Shown here piece after piece: positions 1-10,601 of a stretch of 64,000 nucleotides of DNA. The stretch is taken from contig NW_003314317.1 of assembly GCF_000143415.4 (NCBI RefSeq), positions 1 to 64,000 on the forward strand, written 5' to 3'. Position 1 is the stretch's first letter; each line of letters opens with the position of its first letter. A program made the translations under genes and the position numbers. The DNA comes from Selaginella moellendorffii (taxonomy: Eukaryota > Streptophyta > Lycopodiopsida > Selaginellales > Selaginellaceae). The notes below the pieces were generated by a model, which was given only the letters and a program-made list of their open reading frames with translations, was not told where the DNA came from and did not search any database.

Positions 1-30
1 TACATATATGTATATATACATACATATATG

Positions 31-61
<31 letters not shown>

Positions 62-207
62 ATACATATATACATATACATATACATATATACATATATA
101 CATATATACATATATACATATATATATATACATATACATATATACATATATACATATATACATATATACATATATATATATACATATATACATACATATA
201 TATATAT
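1..207. repeat. TATATAC/TATATA microsatellite
   Basis: Alternating purine-pyrimidine tract built from TATATACATA-like units, with pure TA runs (for example near 35-52) and interspersed TACA. It gives artificial Tyr/Ile-rich open frames on the + strand that should not be read as protein. The tract may extend to the left of the window. Confidence 0.95.
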
Positions 208-210
208 TTA

Positions 211-1263
211 AAATTGATGATGTTGTTATTATTAGTTAATATTTTACATGAGGAATCTTGTGGTAAAATAAAAATGTTTATTAAATATTTTATCTAGGAA
301 ATTAGTCATAAAACACCTTTTGATATATTTTAGTTGTGAACATTTAATTTTACATAAAATAGTTCATATTTAATATTTTATGTTATTATTTATTTAAAGT
401 TTAATAGTAGTGATCAATATAATTATTTAACTTTAACATATTTTATTTTAAAAAATTATTTTGAAGTGGATCACATTGAAATAAATATTTCATCCTCAAC
501 TGCAATTAAAAATATAAAAGGGATGTGGCATTATATTTTGGTAAATGGTTTCCAAGTGTGGGTACAATAGAAGTATATTCCACAACTAATAATAATTGAA
601 TATAAAAATTCAATTAAATTTTTTATTTAATTAGAATAACACTTATTTTTAAAATCTTTTAACTTTAATTGATGGTTAGAGAACTTAGTGACCATAAAAA
701 ATTGTTAATATTAAATAAGGAACATTCTAATGTTAATAGTGCCCAACTGAAAGCATGAGACTACAATAAAATAGATGTAAATTAATTTCCTTTATCACTA
801 TTATCCTTAAAACACAAGAAGTTCTCTAACTAATTTACCTTTCCTCTTAAGTTCTGCTGGGAGAACTTCTTCATGTTGAAGCATTAAGTTCCTCCAGTAT
901 TTTAAACTCTCTACAAATTCATAGATGCAAATTGGCTATAGAGGAGAGGCACTGTTGAATCTTGTGTGGGTAGTTGTGGTGGTGGCTGTTTAGATGTTTC
1001 TCCAGGTCTCTCAGCATTGAATGGGCCACTTGAAAAGGAAAGAGCTTTCTCATCGACATAAAAAAACATTGGTTTATGGAGCACGGCACGTCATTCCAAG
1101 ATCATGATGATCATGGGTCGATCATGGGTCGATCACAAACGCATGGGCGCCAGCACAGCCATCGGATCGAATCGAACGGCTAAGTCGAGGCTGCCGTTGA
1201 TTCCGTCAATTTGGAGCGGGAAAAATGCCAGTGTAGGGCTTCTATAGGCGATGCCAGGCGGCG
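211..1263. other. AT-rich intergenic DNA
   Basis: Very AT-rich to about 1080, with stops in all frames and no coding pattern. From about 1090 composition shifts to balanced GC, with a short TCATGGGTCGA direct repeat near 1112-1133. The last 150 bases probably hold the promoter and 5' leader of the glycosyltransferase gene that follows. No RNA gene was recognised. Confidence 0.6.
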
Positions 1264-2874
1264 ATGGCGGCCTTCCACAAGGCCATGATCTGCCGGATTT
1301 GGATCGTGCTGCTCGTCACTCTTCTCTGGATCGGCCTCTGGTACAGCAGAATCTCTCCGGCGACCTCGGATTTGGCAGCGCACAGGAAGGATCTTCACAG
1401 GTTTGGAGGAAATTTGGCCCGGAATTCGTCCTTCTCGAAGTTCTGGGAGGTGGAAGACGACCAGCTTACTGCCGATCTCATCCACGAGGTTGTGGAGGAG
1501 CTCGAGAAGATTAGGGATGGGACTCCTGGTGGTGTGGTCGCGGCTGATCGCAAGGAGCCTTGCGATGAGCGCCGGGATTTAGCAAGGGAACGGGGCTTTC
1601 GACGGATTGGAGAGACGCTTCACGCCTTTGTCCTCTCCAGTGTGGCGAGATTTTCTCTGGAAGAATTCACCGCGGTGGGATTGGTTTCTATCCAACTGAG
1701 AGGCTTTGCCGGTAATCCATTGCAGTCTTGTGCTTGGGTTCCAAAGGCTGGATCCAGTTCTGTCGCGGCTGCTCTGGCGGCTTCCAACGATTCTTCGGTG
1801 ATTTGGGGGATCTCTTGGCTGGGGTACGTGAATGAAAGCCACACGGAGAAGATCTTCTACGATGTGGGCGTGGTGAAATGCTCGTTCGAGGAGCCAGTAG
1901 GGGCAAATGGAGAAGGCGGGTTTCTAGTGCTCAACATGACAAGAAACTCATCACCGCCACCTCTTGTGGATCACTCAGGGATCATCGAGCAAAGTTACGT
2001 GCCTGTTTTTCAAGAGCTTCCGGAAGAGATCTCCTCGATCCAATTCGAAGGGCCGTTTCGATTCGACTATGCCTACTGCTCGCCTCTGCTGACACCGAGC
2101 AAGAACGTATCGGCCAAGTACGTGAAAGAGTGGCTCATGTATCACCAAGGCCTGTGGAGCGAGAGTCACGTCCACTACTTCTTCTACGACGCCGGTGGGA
2201 TCGATTCGAGGCTGCTGGAAGTCTTCCAGCCGCTGATGGAGAAGAAGTTTCTCACAGTGGTAGACATGAGAGAATTGGTACTGTTCGAGTCTGCCGGTGA
2301 CGGTCACCAGCTTGTGATCAACGATTGCCTCCAGCGAAGCCGGTTTCTAGCGACCTGGGCATTCTTCTGGGACTTGGACGAGTACCTCCAGCTCGTAAAT
2401 TCCACATCGATGGCAGCTTTGCTCAGGAGCTACGAGAGTTCTCCGTGGATATCTCTAGCAAACTTGGTGTGGAGCAGGACTTACTGCAAGGAAACGAGCG
2501 CGGAGGACGAGTGGGCCGTGGAGAGGATGCGTTTCAGGCTGCGGTACCCGACTTGCGGGGACGAGCAAAGGGCCGAGACTTGCCACGGCGTGGAGGGGCA
2601 CAGGAAGTGGATCGCCAACCCGCGCAAGGTGCTCGTCGCGTCCATCCACCGGACTGTGGAGCCCGAGTGGAACGGCGAGATCCTGCGAGCCTCCATCGCC
2701 AGGCTCAACCAGTTCCACGGCCTGGCCGCGGAGGGCAGCGCGAATTCCAGCTGCTGGATCGTGAAGAAGCTCGACCAGGTGAACGAGTCGATCCTGGTGG
2801 ACGAATGGTGGCTCAAAGACGAGAGTTTTGCAGTGGCCGCCATGGAGCAGCATCGCAAGGCCATGACCCGTTGA
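1264..2874 (+). CDS. GT92-family glycosyltransferase (galactan synthase GALS-like)
   Basis: Intronless 536-aa protein. Residues about 8-27 form one hydrophobic segment after a short basic start, as in a type II Golgi membrane protein. The lumenal part matches the GT92 (DUF23) family: a CAWVP motif near residue 158, HVHYFFYDAGGID near 305 and WAFFWDLDEYLQLV near 367, the last being the acidic donor/metal-binding motif that is usually DxDE in GT92. Plant members (GALS) add beta-1,4-galactose to pectic galactan side chains; assignment to GALS rather than another GT92 is inferred. Several N-x-S/T sites (NDSS, NESH, NMTRNSS) fit a secretory-pathway enzyme. A second in-frame ATG at 1285 would shorten the N-terminus by seven residues and leave the anchor intact. 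The stop is TGA at 2872-2874. Confidence 0.8.
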   Translation: MAAFHKAMICRIWIVLLVTLLWIGLWYSRISPATSDLAAHRKDLHRFGGNLARNSSFSKFWEVEDDQLTADLIHEVVEELEKIRDGTPGGVVAADRKEPCDERRDLARERGFRRIGETLHAFVLSSVARFSLEEFTAVGLVSIQLRGFAGNPLQSCAWVPKAGSSSVAAALAASNDSSVIWGISWLGYVNESHTEKIFYDVGVVKCSFEEPVGANGEGGFLVLNMTRNSSPPPLVDHSGIIEQSYVPVFQELPEEISSIQFEGPFRFDYAYCSPLLTPSKNVSAKYVKEWLMYHQGLWSESHVHYFFYDAGGIDSRLLEVFQPLMEKKFLTVVDMRELVLFESAGDGHQLVINDCLQRSRFLATWAFFWDLDEYLQLVNSTSMAALLRSYESSPWISLANLVWSRTYCKETSAEDEWAVERMRFRLRYPTCGDEQRAETCHGVEGHRKWIANPRKVLVASIHRTVEPEWNGEILRASIARLNQFHGLAAEGSANSSCWIVKKLDQVNESILVDEWWLKDESFAVAAMEQHRKAMTR

Positions 2875-3640
2875 CTTTAGGCACGTTGACCTTATCCAGT
2901 CAACGACAAATGTTGACTTCATGTCAGAACCTGCTTTAGACCTAAAAGTTGACTTGGTCAAAGACCTAAAAGGTGACCTAAAAAAGTGCCACGTAGACTT
3001 TCCTTGATCATATAGAAACGAGGAATATCTTATCGCTTCACCCGTATGGTATGCCCTCCCTGGCATGGCCGGAAGCAAAAAACCAAAATGGCGTGCTACT
3101 TGCTCTTGGTTGCGTGACACACCAAAAATAAAAAATAAAAAAAGGCCTGGTTTGAGAGATTGAGATTTTGATAACGTCCTTCCATGCAGTGGATTTTTAT
3201 ATTGTTTTCCGGGGAAGGGAAAATAAAGCTGCTAGTCTCTTTTGTCGTGGCCTTTCCCAAATCACTGTGATGTTTTGGCCCTCCTCGAGAGAGGTGATCA
3301 TGCCATTGTTATCTAATGTATCTCAAGATTTTTCGCGAAAACAATGGTTTTGATATGAACAAGATGAGTAACAAAGATCGCATCTGGAAGCACTGACATA
3401 TAAATGTAGGAGACGAAAGGTACCAAACAGAGGCCATGCCTAGTTTAGCTAAAATGTGTCATAGTTTGTTAGAAGAGAGAATGTGTATAGCTAGTTAGCG
3501 AAGTATGGCGGGCCTGGCTTCTCCCAGCTTTTAAAATCAATGCTCTCATGGAATGGAGTGAAGTGGAGTGGAGAGCTTTATTTTAGGTCGTAGGAGGAGG
3601 AGGAGCTAGGAGAGAGCGCTAGAGAAGAGGCGAATCATCG
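2875..3640. other. Intergenic region before the phototropin gene
   Basis: Holds the 3' flank of the glycosyltransferase gene, with several near-repeats of GTTGACTT (about 2872-2955), and the 5' region of the phototropin gene. A purine-rich GGAGGAGGAGGAGCTAGGAGAG stretch near 3593-3615 probably lies in the phototropin 5' leader. The short open frames here have no recognisable similarity. Confidence 0.5.
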
Positions 3641-6600
3641 ATGGAAGCCTTGAGCAAAAATGGTGGCCGGATGAATGAAGGAGCGCAGCAGCGCGGCGGC
3701 ATCGACATGTTAGGAATCCCGCGGCCGCAGCTCCCGCGCGACGCCAGGGGATCGCTGGAGGTGTTCCAGCCGCAGCAGCAAAGATCGGGCGAGAGGGATG
3801 CTGGCATCGCCATCGGCGTGGCGGATTCTCGAAATTTCGGCCGAAGCGGTCGCTATGGCGCCCAAGAACAGCAGGTTTTCGGCGGGAGGTCTGTGGAGAG
3901 CACGCTGGATTTGGCGACGACGAATGCCGGGTGGAGGAGATCGCCGTCTGGCTCGGGTTCCAAGAGTCCAGTTTGCGGCCATTTCCAAGGGGATTTTTCC
4001 TCCATCGCCAAGCCGCAGAACGATCGCGCTGCCGCCGAGCGTGCGGCGGAATGGGGGCTGGTTCTCAAGGCCGATGTCGGCTCCGGCAAGATCCAAGGCG
4101 TGGGGGTCCGGAATAACTCCGGGGACTCCAAAACTAGCGGGAGAAACTCTGGGAGGAGGACTTCGGAGGAGTCTTCCTCGGATGCTGGCAGCGAGGCCGC
4201 GCTTGGGGGTCGGCCTCACATTCCGAGAGTCTCGGAAGATTTGAAGGACGCGCTCTCATCGTTCCAGCAGACGTTCGTAGTGTGCGATGCGACCGACCCG
4301 GAGCTTCCAATTCTCTATGCGAGCGCTGGTTTTTTCAGCATGACGGGATACACTGCCAAGGAAGTGATCGGCCGAAACTGGTGTGGAAGTGCTACTTGTT
4401 GGTTTGATCTCACGTTTTTTTTGGTTTTCCAGTCGATTCTTGCAAGGTACCGAGACGGATCCAGCGGATGTTTCCAAAATCCGAGTGGCTTTGGAGCAAG
4501 GGAAGAGCTTCTGTGGACGGCTGCTAAACTACAAGAAGAATGGAACGCCATTTTGGAATCTCTTGACAATAGCTCCAATCAAAGACGAAGATGGCAAGGT
4601 TCTTAAGTACATCGGGTCAGTTTTCCTCTATTTTCCAATTCATTCCATACTCAGATTGAGTTTCACGTGTAGGATGCTGGTTGAGGTGAGCCAGTTTACA
4701 GAGGGATCTAAAGACAAAGCTGTTCGTCCGAATGGAATGCCAGAGTCTCTGATCAAGTACGATGGTGAGTTATCTTATATGTTCCAGCTTCATAAATATG
4801 GTTTTGTATAAAAAGATTTTTGCTGTCGCTGTTGATGTTCAAAAGCTCGACAGAAAGACAGCGTCGTGAGCTCGGTGTCTGAGCTCGTGGAGGTTTTCTC
4901 GACGTCGAAGACAGACCAATCCAACGACCACGATCGACGAGCTAGTGCTGGCAAGCTTACAGATGTTCCTGAGGCTAGTCCCGTGAAGGCGAGCAAGAGA
5001 ACTCGCAGGTCATCCAGCTTACTGTCCTTTTTGAGGTAAATTTCGTTTATTTTTTCCTGCTAGAGATACCGACTGAGTAGATGATGCCAGGCGACATGTG
5101 AGGGCTTCGGCTGAGATCGATCAATTGACGCTGAAGACTGCCGACAATGTCGACGACTTTCCTGAGGACTTTCAGAGAAAGAAGGAAATTCGAAGAGGCA
5201 TCGACCTGGCAACCACATTGGAGCGTATCGAAAAGAACTTTGTCATCACTGATCCCCGTCTCCCCGACAATCCAATCGTAAGATCTCAGCCTGTTTTGCG
5301 CCGATTCATATGCAATATTATTACAACCGCAGATTTTTGCATCCGATTCCTTTTTGGAGCTAACGGAGTACAGCCGAGAGGAAATTCTGGGAAAAAACTG
5401 CAGGTCAGGATCAATACTTGACAAGAGTGGTAAACTTTTGATTGAAAAATTACAGATTCTTACAAGGACCCGATACGAATCAGGAGACGGTGACTAGAAT
5501 TCGGTATGCCATTCGGGATCAGAGAAGCATCACTGTTCAACTTCTAAACTACACCAAACGGGGTATGCACCCTCTGTTCGTGAACGCTTCTCCTAATGTT
5601 CTTGTCAATTTAACAGGGAAGCCTTTCTGGAATTTATTTCACTTGCAACCCATGAGAGACAACAAGGTGCCCTTGTTTCTGCTGCAAACCATGTAGATAA
5701 GCTAATCTTGTATATGCATGCAGGGAGAGTTGCAGTACTTTATAGGAGTTCAGCTGGATGGAAGCCAGCATTTTGACAAAGTTCGCAAGGGGCTTCCTGA
5801 CAAGGTCGAGCACGAGGGCGTTCAAGTGGTAAGTGCCATATCACAAGCAGGATATTTTGTTCAGCGATCTTATGCTGCTGGTTTAGATCCAATCTGCAGC
5901 TGGCAACGTGGATACTGCAGTTCGTGAACTCCCAGATGCAAATCAGGTAAAGCTAGATAGAAGAATGATCACCAAGCTCTCATGTTCTGCTTAACGCTGT
6001 GTGTAGAATGTCTTTGAGATTTGGAGGAATTACTCAAAAAAAGTGTGTCCCAAGCCTCACAAGGTTCACAGTACTTCCTGGGCAGCCATAAACAAGGTGG
6101 AAGCTGTTCAATGAAACACTGACATTAATTTGCTTTTGACAGGTTGTAAAAAAAGATGGACTCTTGAACTTACAGCATTTTCGGCCAGTCAAAGCTCTTG
6201 GTTCTGGTGATACCGGAGGGTGAGTACTGTTTTAAACTGAATGTGCCAGCTTAATTTCTGTTTGGGGTTTGTAGTGTTCATTTAGTGGAGCTACGAGAAA
6301 CCGGCCAATTTTTTGCTATGAAAGCAATGGAGAAGTCGATTATGCTCAATCGAAACAAGGTAAATTAACTATCGACAGAATATATCAACTCCTGCTGTGA
6401 AATAGGTTCATAGAACACTCATGGAACGAGACATTTTGGACATGATGGATCACCCTTTTCTTCCAACTCTCTATGGATCGTTTGAGGTACACTTTAGATT
6501 TTAACATGATCATATAGTAAAATAATTCTGAAGTGTAGACTGAGGCACATGTATGCTTGATCACGGATTTCTGTCCAGGAGGCGAACTCTTTCTTCTTCT

Positions 6601-7695
6601 AGACAGGCAACCGTCAAAAACATTCAACGAGCCTACTGTTTGGTAACGATCTCTTGTTACTTTCCCATCTATTTGGAATTGCTTGAAGCTAACACGCAAC
6701 TTTGTCAAGTTTCTATGCAGCTGAAGTGGTTGTTGCTCTTGAGTATCTTCATTGCAGAGGTAACTTAGTTCTGTGCAGCTGACAAAAAAATTCAATCTCA
6801 TGGCCAGGTGTTGTTTACCGAGACCTTAAACCAGAGAACATACTTGTTCAAAGAAATGGCCATCTTTTGCTCACCGATTTCGATCTCTCATTTGTGAGCA
6901 ACCCGAGAGCTCAGGTGACTTCTACCAAATTATGTTCTGAACTAAACTTGGATTCTAGTGTCAGGTTATAAGACCACCCCCGCCTGCCTCTGAACGACGG
7001 AAGAGAAAGAAAGAAGCACCAGTTCCCCCTACGTTTGTCGCGGAGCCTGTTGCAAGATCAAATTCTTTCGTTGGCACGGAGGAATACATTGCTCCTGTAA
7101 GCAGATTTTTGAAAGTTGAGAAGTTTGTCATTTTTCTTTCTTTCTGTTTTGCAGGAAGTGATAAATGGTTCGGGCCACAGCAGTGCCGTGGATTGGTGGG
7201 CTCTTGGTAAGCCGACTGTCTCGCATAAAGCTCAAGCTTAACTCCTTCTCAGGAATTCTCTTGTATGAGATGCTCGTGGGATGGACTCCGTTCCGGGGTA
7301 AAAACAGACAGAAAACTTTTCACAACATTCTCCACAAAGAATTAAAATTTCCTAGCACTGTCCAGGTGACAATTTTCTTATCCTTTTATTTATATATTCT
7401 GATGGCATTGATGTCAACCAGGTTAGTCCTTCAGCAAAAGAACTAATCCATCGACTGCTGCAAAAGGACCCTTCGCAAAGGCTGGGCTCTTCAATGGGAG
7501 CGAACGAGATCAAACATCATCCTTTCTTCACTGGGGTGCGCTGGCCCCTTATTCGTTGCAAGGTAGCTAGTTCGGATTAAAGACTTTTCCTTACCCGGTT
7601 TACTGCAGAGCTGTCCGCGACTAGATGCTCCACTTACACTGACCGACGACTTTGTCAAAGGAACGTCTACGACAGACGCATTTGCTGTGTTTTAG
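3641..7695 (+). CDS. PHOT: Phototropin blue-light receptor kinase
   Basis: Multi-exon gene for a flavin-binding blue-light receptor at the plasma membrane that drives phototropism, chloroplast movement and stomatal opening. LOV1: the chromophore loop GRN-C-RFLQG is split by an intron at 4381-4432, which falls inside the photoactive Cys codon (TG|T), followed by [19 protein letters not shown] and [16 protein letters not shown]2: [17 protein letters not shown] near 5225, GKNC at about 5391, [20 protein letters not shown] after the next intron, then [13 protein letters not shown]. The AGCVIII kinase begins near 6180 ([15 protein letters not shown]) and has FAMKAM (Lys), [10 protein letters not shown], the DFD variant of DFG (LTDFDLSF), the family insertion rich in P and K, and [11 protein letters not shown]. 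It ends TTDAFAVF. All landmarks are intact. Introns are about 50-60 bp. Whether it is a PHOT1 or PHOT2 type was not resolved. Confidence 0.95.
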
Positions 7696-7980
7696 ATCAT
7701 AACTTGTCGGTATGTCCTCTAACGAAAACGTCTGTGCATTAGATGCCACCTGCACGGAGAAGTTGTATGATAACAGTAGAGAGCCAATACGGTAATCTGC
7801 AATCGTTCTTCTTATTCTCCAGTTAAAAATTGAGGCTAAGTGGCAGGCACCATAGTGGGTTTGTCATGATGCGGTGTTGGTAGTGCTCGATGTAACATTT
7901 CCTAAAGCCAGGTTTGTGCTGTTCATCATATCGTTCTTCCTATAAGTGTGTCTAACTCGGTCCAACATTCAGAGATAACG

Positions 7981-9140
7981 ATGCTTCTTGCACGAGGCTT
8001 GTGCGTTTTAACAATCGCTCTTGTAGTTCTATGCGACGAGGGCCCTGCATTGAATTATTCTTACTATGCTAAGACATGTCCCCGGGCTGAATCCATTGTC
8101 AGCTCCAGCATCAGAACGTTTTTAAGGCGGGACAGGAGTGAAGTCGCGGGGCTGCTGCGAATAATTTTCCACGACTGTTTCGTTCAGGCAAGTTATTTGT
8201 TTGGTTTTCAAGTTGATTCAGGTAAATGCAAAAATCTTGCAGGGATGTGACGCGTCTGTTCTTCTCGTGGGCCTCAACGGCAAAGAGTCCGAGCAGCAGG
8301 CAGTTCCAAATCTAACTCTACGCCCAAAATCCTTGCAAGCGATCACCGACATCAAGGCACGTCTAGAAAAGGCTTGCCCCGGCACTGTCTCGTGCGCAGA
8401 TATAATCGCATTAGCCACCCGAGACGCTGTCAACCTGGTAAGCTTTCCAACGTCCTTGTTTATGCTCTTGGCTTGTAATTTCCTCTACTTAGGCTGGCGG
8501 CCCCTGGTTCCCTCTCCCCACCGGTCGCAAAGACAGCAAAAGCTTTGCAAGTGTGCAGGAGACCCTCAACAACTTGCCTCCACCGTCTTTCAACGCCTCT
8601 GAGCTGCTGGAGAGCTTCCAAAGCAAGGGGTTGAACGCTACTGATCTCGTCGCTCTGTCAGGTAAGTTTGCTCGAGAGTTTAAAAGAGCCACTCTAATGC
8701 ATTGAATCCAAACAGGTGCTCACACGGTCGGCAAAGCCCACTGCCCGACGTTCTCCGGCCGCTTGCGTCCATCGCTGGACCCCGACTTGGACATAAATTT
8801 CGCCCAAAAGCTGGCGGCGACTTGCCGGGAAGGCGACGACGACTTCGCGACCTCAAACTCCACGGATCTCGACAGCTCCACTCCAAACCGATTCGACAAC
8901 GCGTACTACAGGAACCTGTTGAGGAAGAAGGGGCTTCTCACCTCGGACCAGCAGCTGTTCGTGGACAATCGCACGAGCAGCCTGGTGGAAGCGTTCGCGT
9001 GCAGCCAGCGCTCCTTCTTCTCGCAGTTTGCGGCGTCGTTCGTCAAGCTCAGCAAGATCCAAGTGCTCACTGGGAGCGAGGGGGAGGTCCGGATCAATTG
9101 CTCCGTTGCCAATCCATCGCGAATGCTCTACGATGCTTGA
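7981..9140 (+). CDS. Secreted class III peroxidase
   Basis: Four exons (7981-8187, 8243-8437, 8493-8661, 8716-9140) give 331 aa. The N-terminus MLLARGLCVLTIALVVLC is a signal peptide, so the enzyme is apoplastic or vacuolar. Class III peroxidases use H2O2 to oxidise phenolics in wall cross-linking and defence. Arg60 and distal His64 lie in LLRIIFHDCF, then GCDASVLL, CPGTVSCADIIALATRDAV, and the proximal haem ligand in LSGAHTVGKAHC. The C-terminus (NRFDNAYYRNLL, GLLTSDQQLF) is typical. Intron 1 starts with GC, not GT (CAG|GCAAGT...TTGCAG|GGA). Using the downstream GT at 8221 instead would bring in a stop right after GG-ATG. The 7981 ATG was chosen because it starts the signal peptide directly. 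Confidence 0.93.
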
Positions 9141-9312
9141 AATCTACATTAAATTTTTGGTGGTGTATAGTTTTGGTGTATTTTTCAATGTATGTTTTTG
9201 ATTGACAGTGATTTTGTTTAAAGGTACTTTGATATATGGTGCGAAGAATGAGAATGCCAAAAAAAAGAGGGGATTTTTCATTCATTGATTCATATTATAA
9301 GCTTTTTCACTT

Positions 9313-9888
9313 TTAGTGGAGAGAGGTGGTGAAGGAAACAGTCTCCAGAGGGCTTCCGCAGTGGTACTGCCGGATGATATCGGCCAAAGAGAGAACAAGG
9401 CGGCTGTCCATGGGCTTCACCAAGGGATTTCTTTGCGGGACGAGCACGAAATCATACGTGTGGTTCCTCGCGCTCGAAGGACTCGGGTATGGGATGTTGT
9501 GGCTGGTGTTGGAAGGAGCAACGTAAGGCTCGAGAATGCTGGCCGTCACAGCTCCTGTGCAAAGCAGATTCAACATAGATCATGGAAGAACGTTCAAGAA
9601 CTTACCAGAGCTGCCGGCTGGAATGTTCGCAATCCAATAGTTGATGTAAGGATAGACCTTGGAGGGAGCTACCAGTGCTCGTTGGTCCGCCATCACCACC
9701 GAAAAGAGACGAGCGGTGCCATTCCCGCGGAAGCCTTGAATATCAATTGTGGGAGGTGAGTCAGTGCTGCTCAAGGGGATAAAATTGCCATTCGCCACAG
9801 TCATAGAGCCATACTGGACGAAAAGACCCACGGCGACATCCGCAAACAAACAGCACACAAGAGCAAAAGACGCCACGAAAGATGCCAT
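9313..9888 (-). CDS. Small secreted PEBP-like protein
   Basis: Two exons (9888-9606 and 9554-9313, intron 51 bp with GT-AG) give 174 aa. MASFVASFALVCCLFADVAVG is a clear signal peptide. The mature part resembles phosphatidylethanolamine-binding proteins only loosely: SPPTIDIQG, RLFSVVMADQRALVAP in the place of the usual LxTLxMxDPDAPS, YPYINYWIANIPAG in the place of LHWIVxNIPG, and ARNHTYDFVLVPQ in the place of GxHRYxFxLxxQ. The DPDxP ligand motif is not conserved. FT/TFL1-type PEBPs are cytosolic, so the signal peptide suggests a divergent secreted branch. Function is unknown and the family call is tentative. A decayed second copy lies on the same strand at 21684-22152. Confidence 0.6.
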
Positions 9889-10115
9889 TGGAATTTGATG
9901 TACCTACAAGGATGGATCGCCCATCGTTTTTATACAATGCCATAATCTAAATTCGTGCCAGATTTCTAATAAAGGTTATAATCTTTGCAACTAAAATATC
10001 ATTTCGAATTATTTATTTCCAACGGCTCTCATTCTTTTAGATTAATTGTGTCAATGTGAAACATCTTTTCACTCTTAAGTATTGCATTTTCATTGTAAGT
10101 ATATTTGAAGCACTT

Positions 10116-10545
10116 TCACTCTAGATCTTCATCATATTTTATTGATGTTTCAGGCAAGTGTCTAGACTGAATCTCCACAAGTGTCCTGCAAGCTATCCGT
10201 GCCCAAGTAGCTCTCCCCCTCAAAGTAATCCTCGTGCCCTCCACCAAAAGTGTCCCTCCTCTTCGTCTTCTCGTCCAAGACCCTCCATCGTTCGTACCAA
10301 TCCCCTCCATGAAATCCCAAAACTCGCCTTTGATTCCTCCTACACTTCACATCTTTCCCAAGCTGGTTCATCCCTTCGTCCGTGACATCCTTGCAAACGT
10401 TCCATGACTTGCAAGTTATATCCTCCCAAGTACTCACGTCAATGGGCTTCTTGTCCAACACACATTTGTTAGTTCCAAAAACCGCTCACACTTTCCATCA
10501 CCTTTCCTAAACCCTAAACTTTCATGCACAAAAGGAGTGATTATT
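10116..10545 (-). pseudogene. Degraded ORF of unknown origin
   Basis: On the minus strand an open stretch near 10540-10450 (containing GDGKCERFLELTN) continues after a frame change into about 99 codons (10461-10165) containing DVSTWEDITCKSWNVC and VLGFHGGDWYERWRVLDEKT. The downstream frame has no ATG; its apparent start is GTG. The composition (Trp, Cys, charged residues) looks protein-like, but no family was recognised. It may be a remnant of a repeated gene or transposon ORF, or chance. The rest of 9889-10601 is AT-rich with no feature seen. Confidence 0.25.
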
Positions 10546-10601
10546 TCATTATTTTACCACACATACTGATCTTCGTTATTTACCATATATACAACATCTT
10601 T

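Noticed and set aside
8-297. Tyr/Ile/His-rich open frames at the left edge
   Set aside because: Translation of the TATATAC microsatellite.
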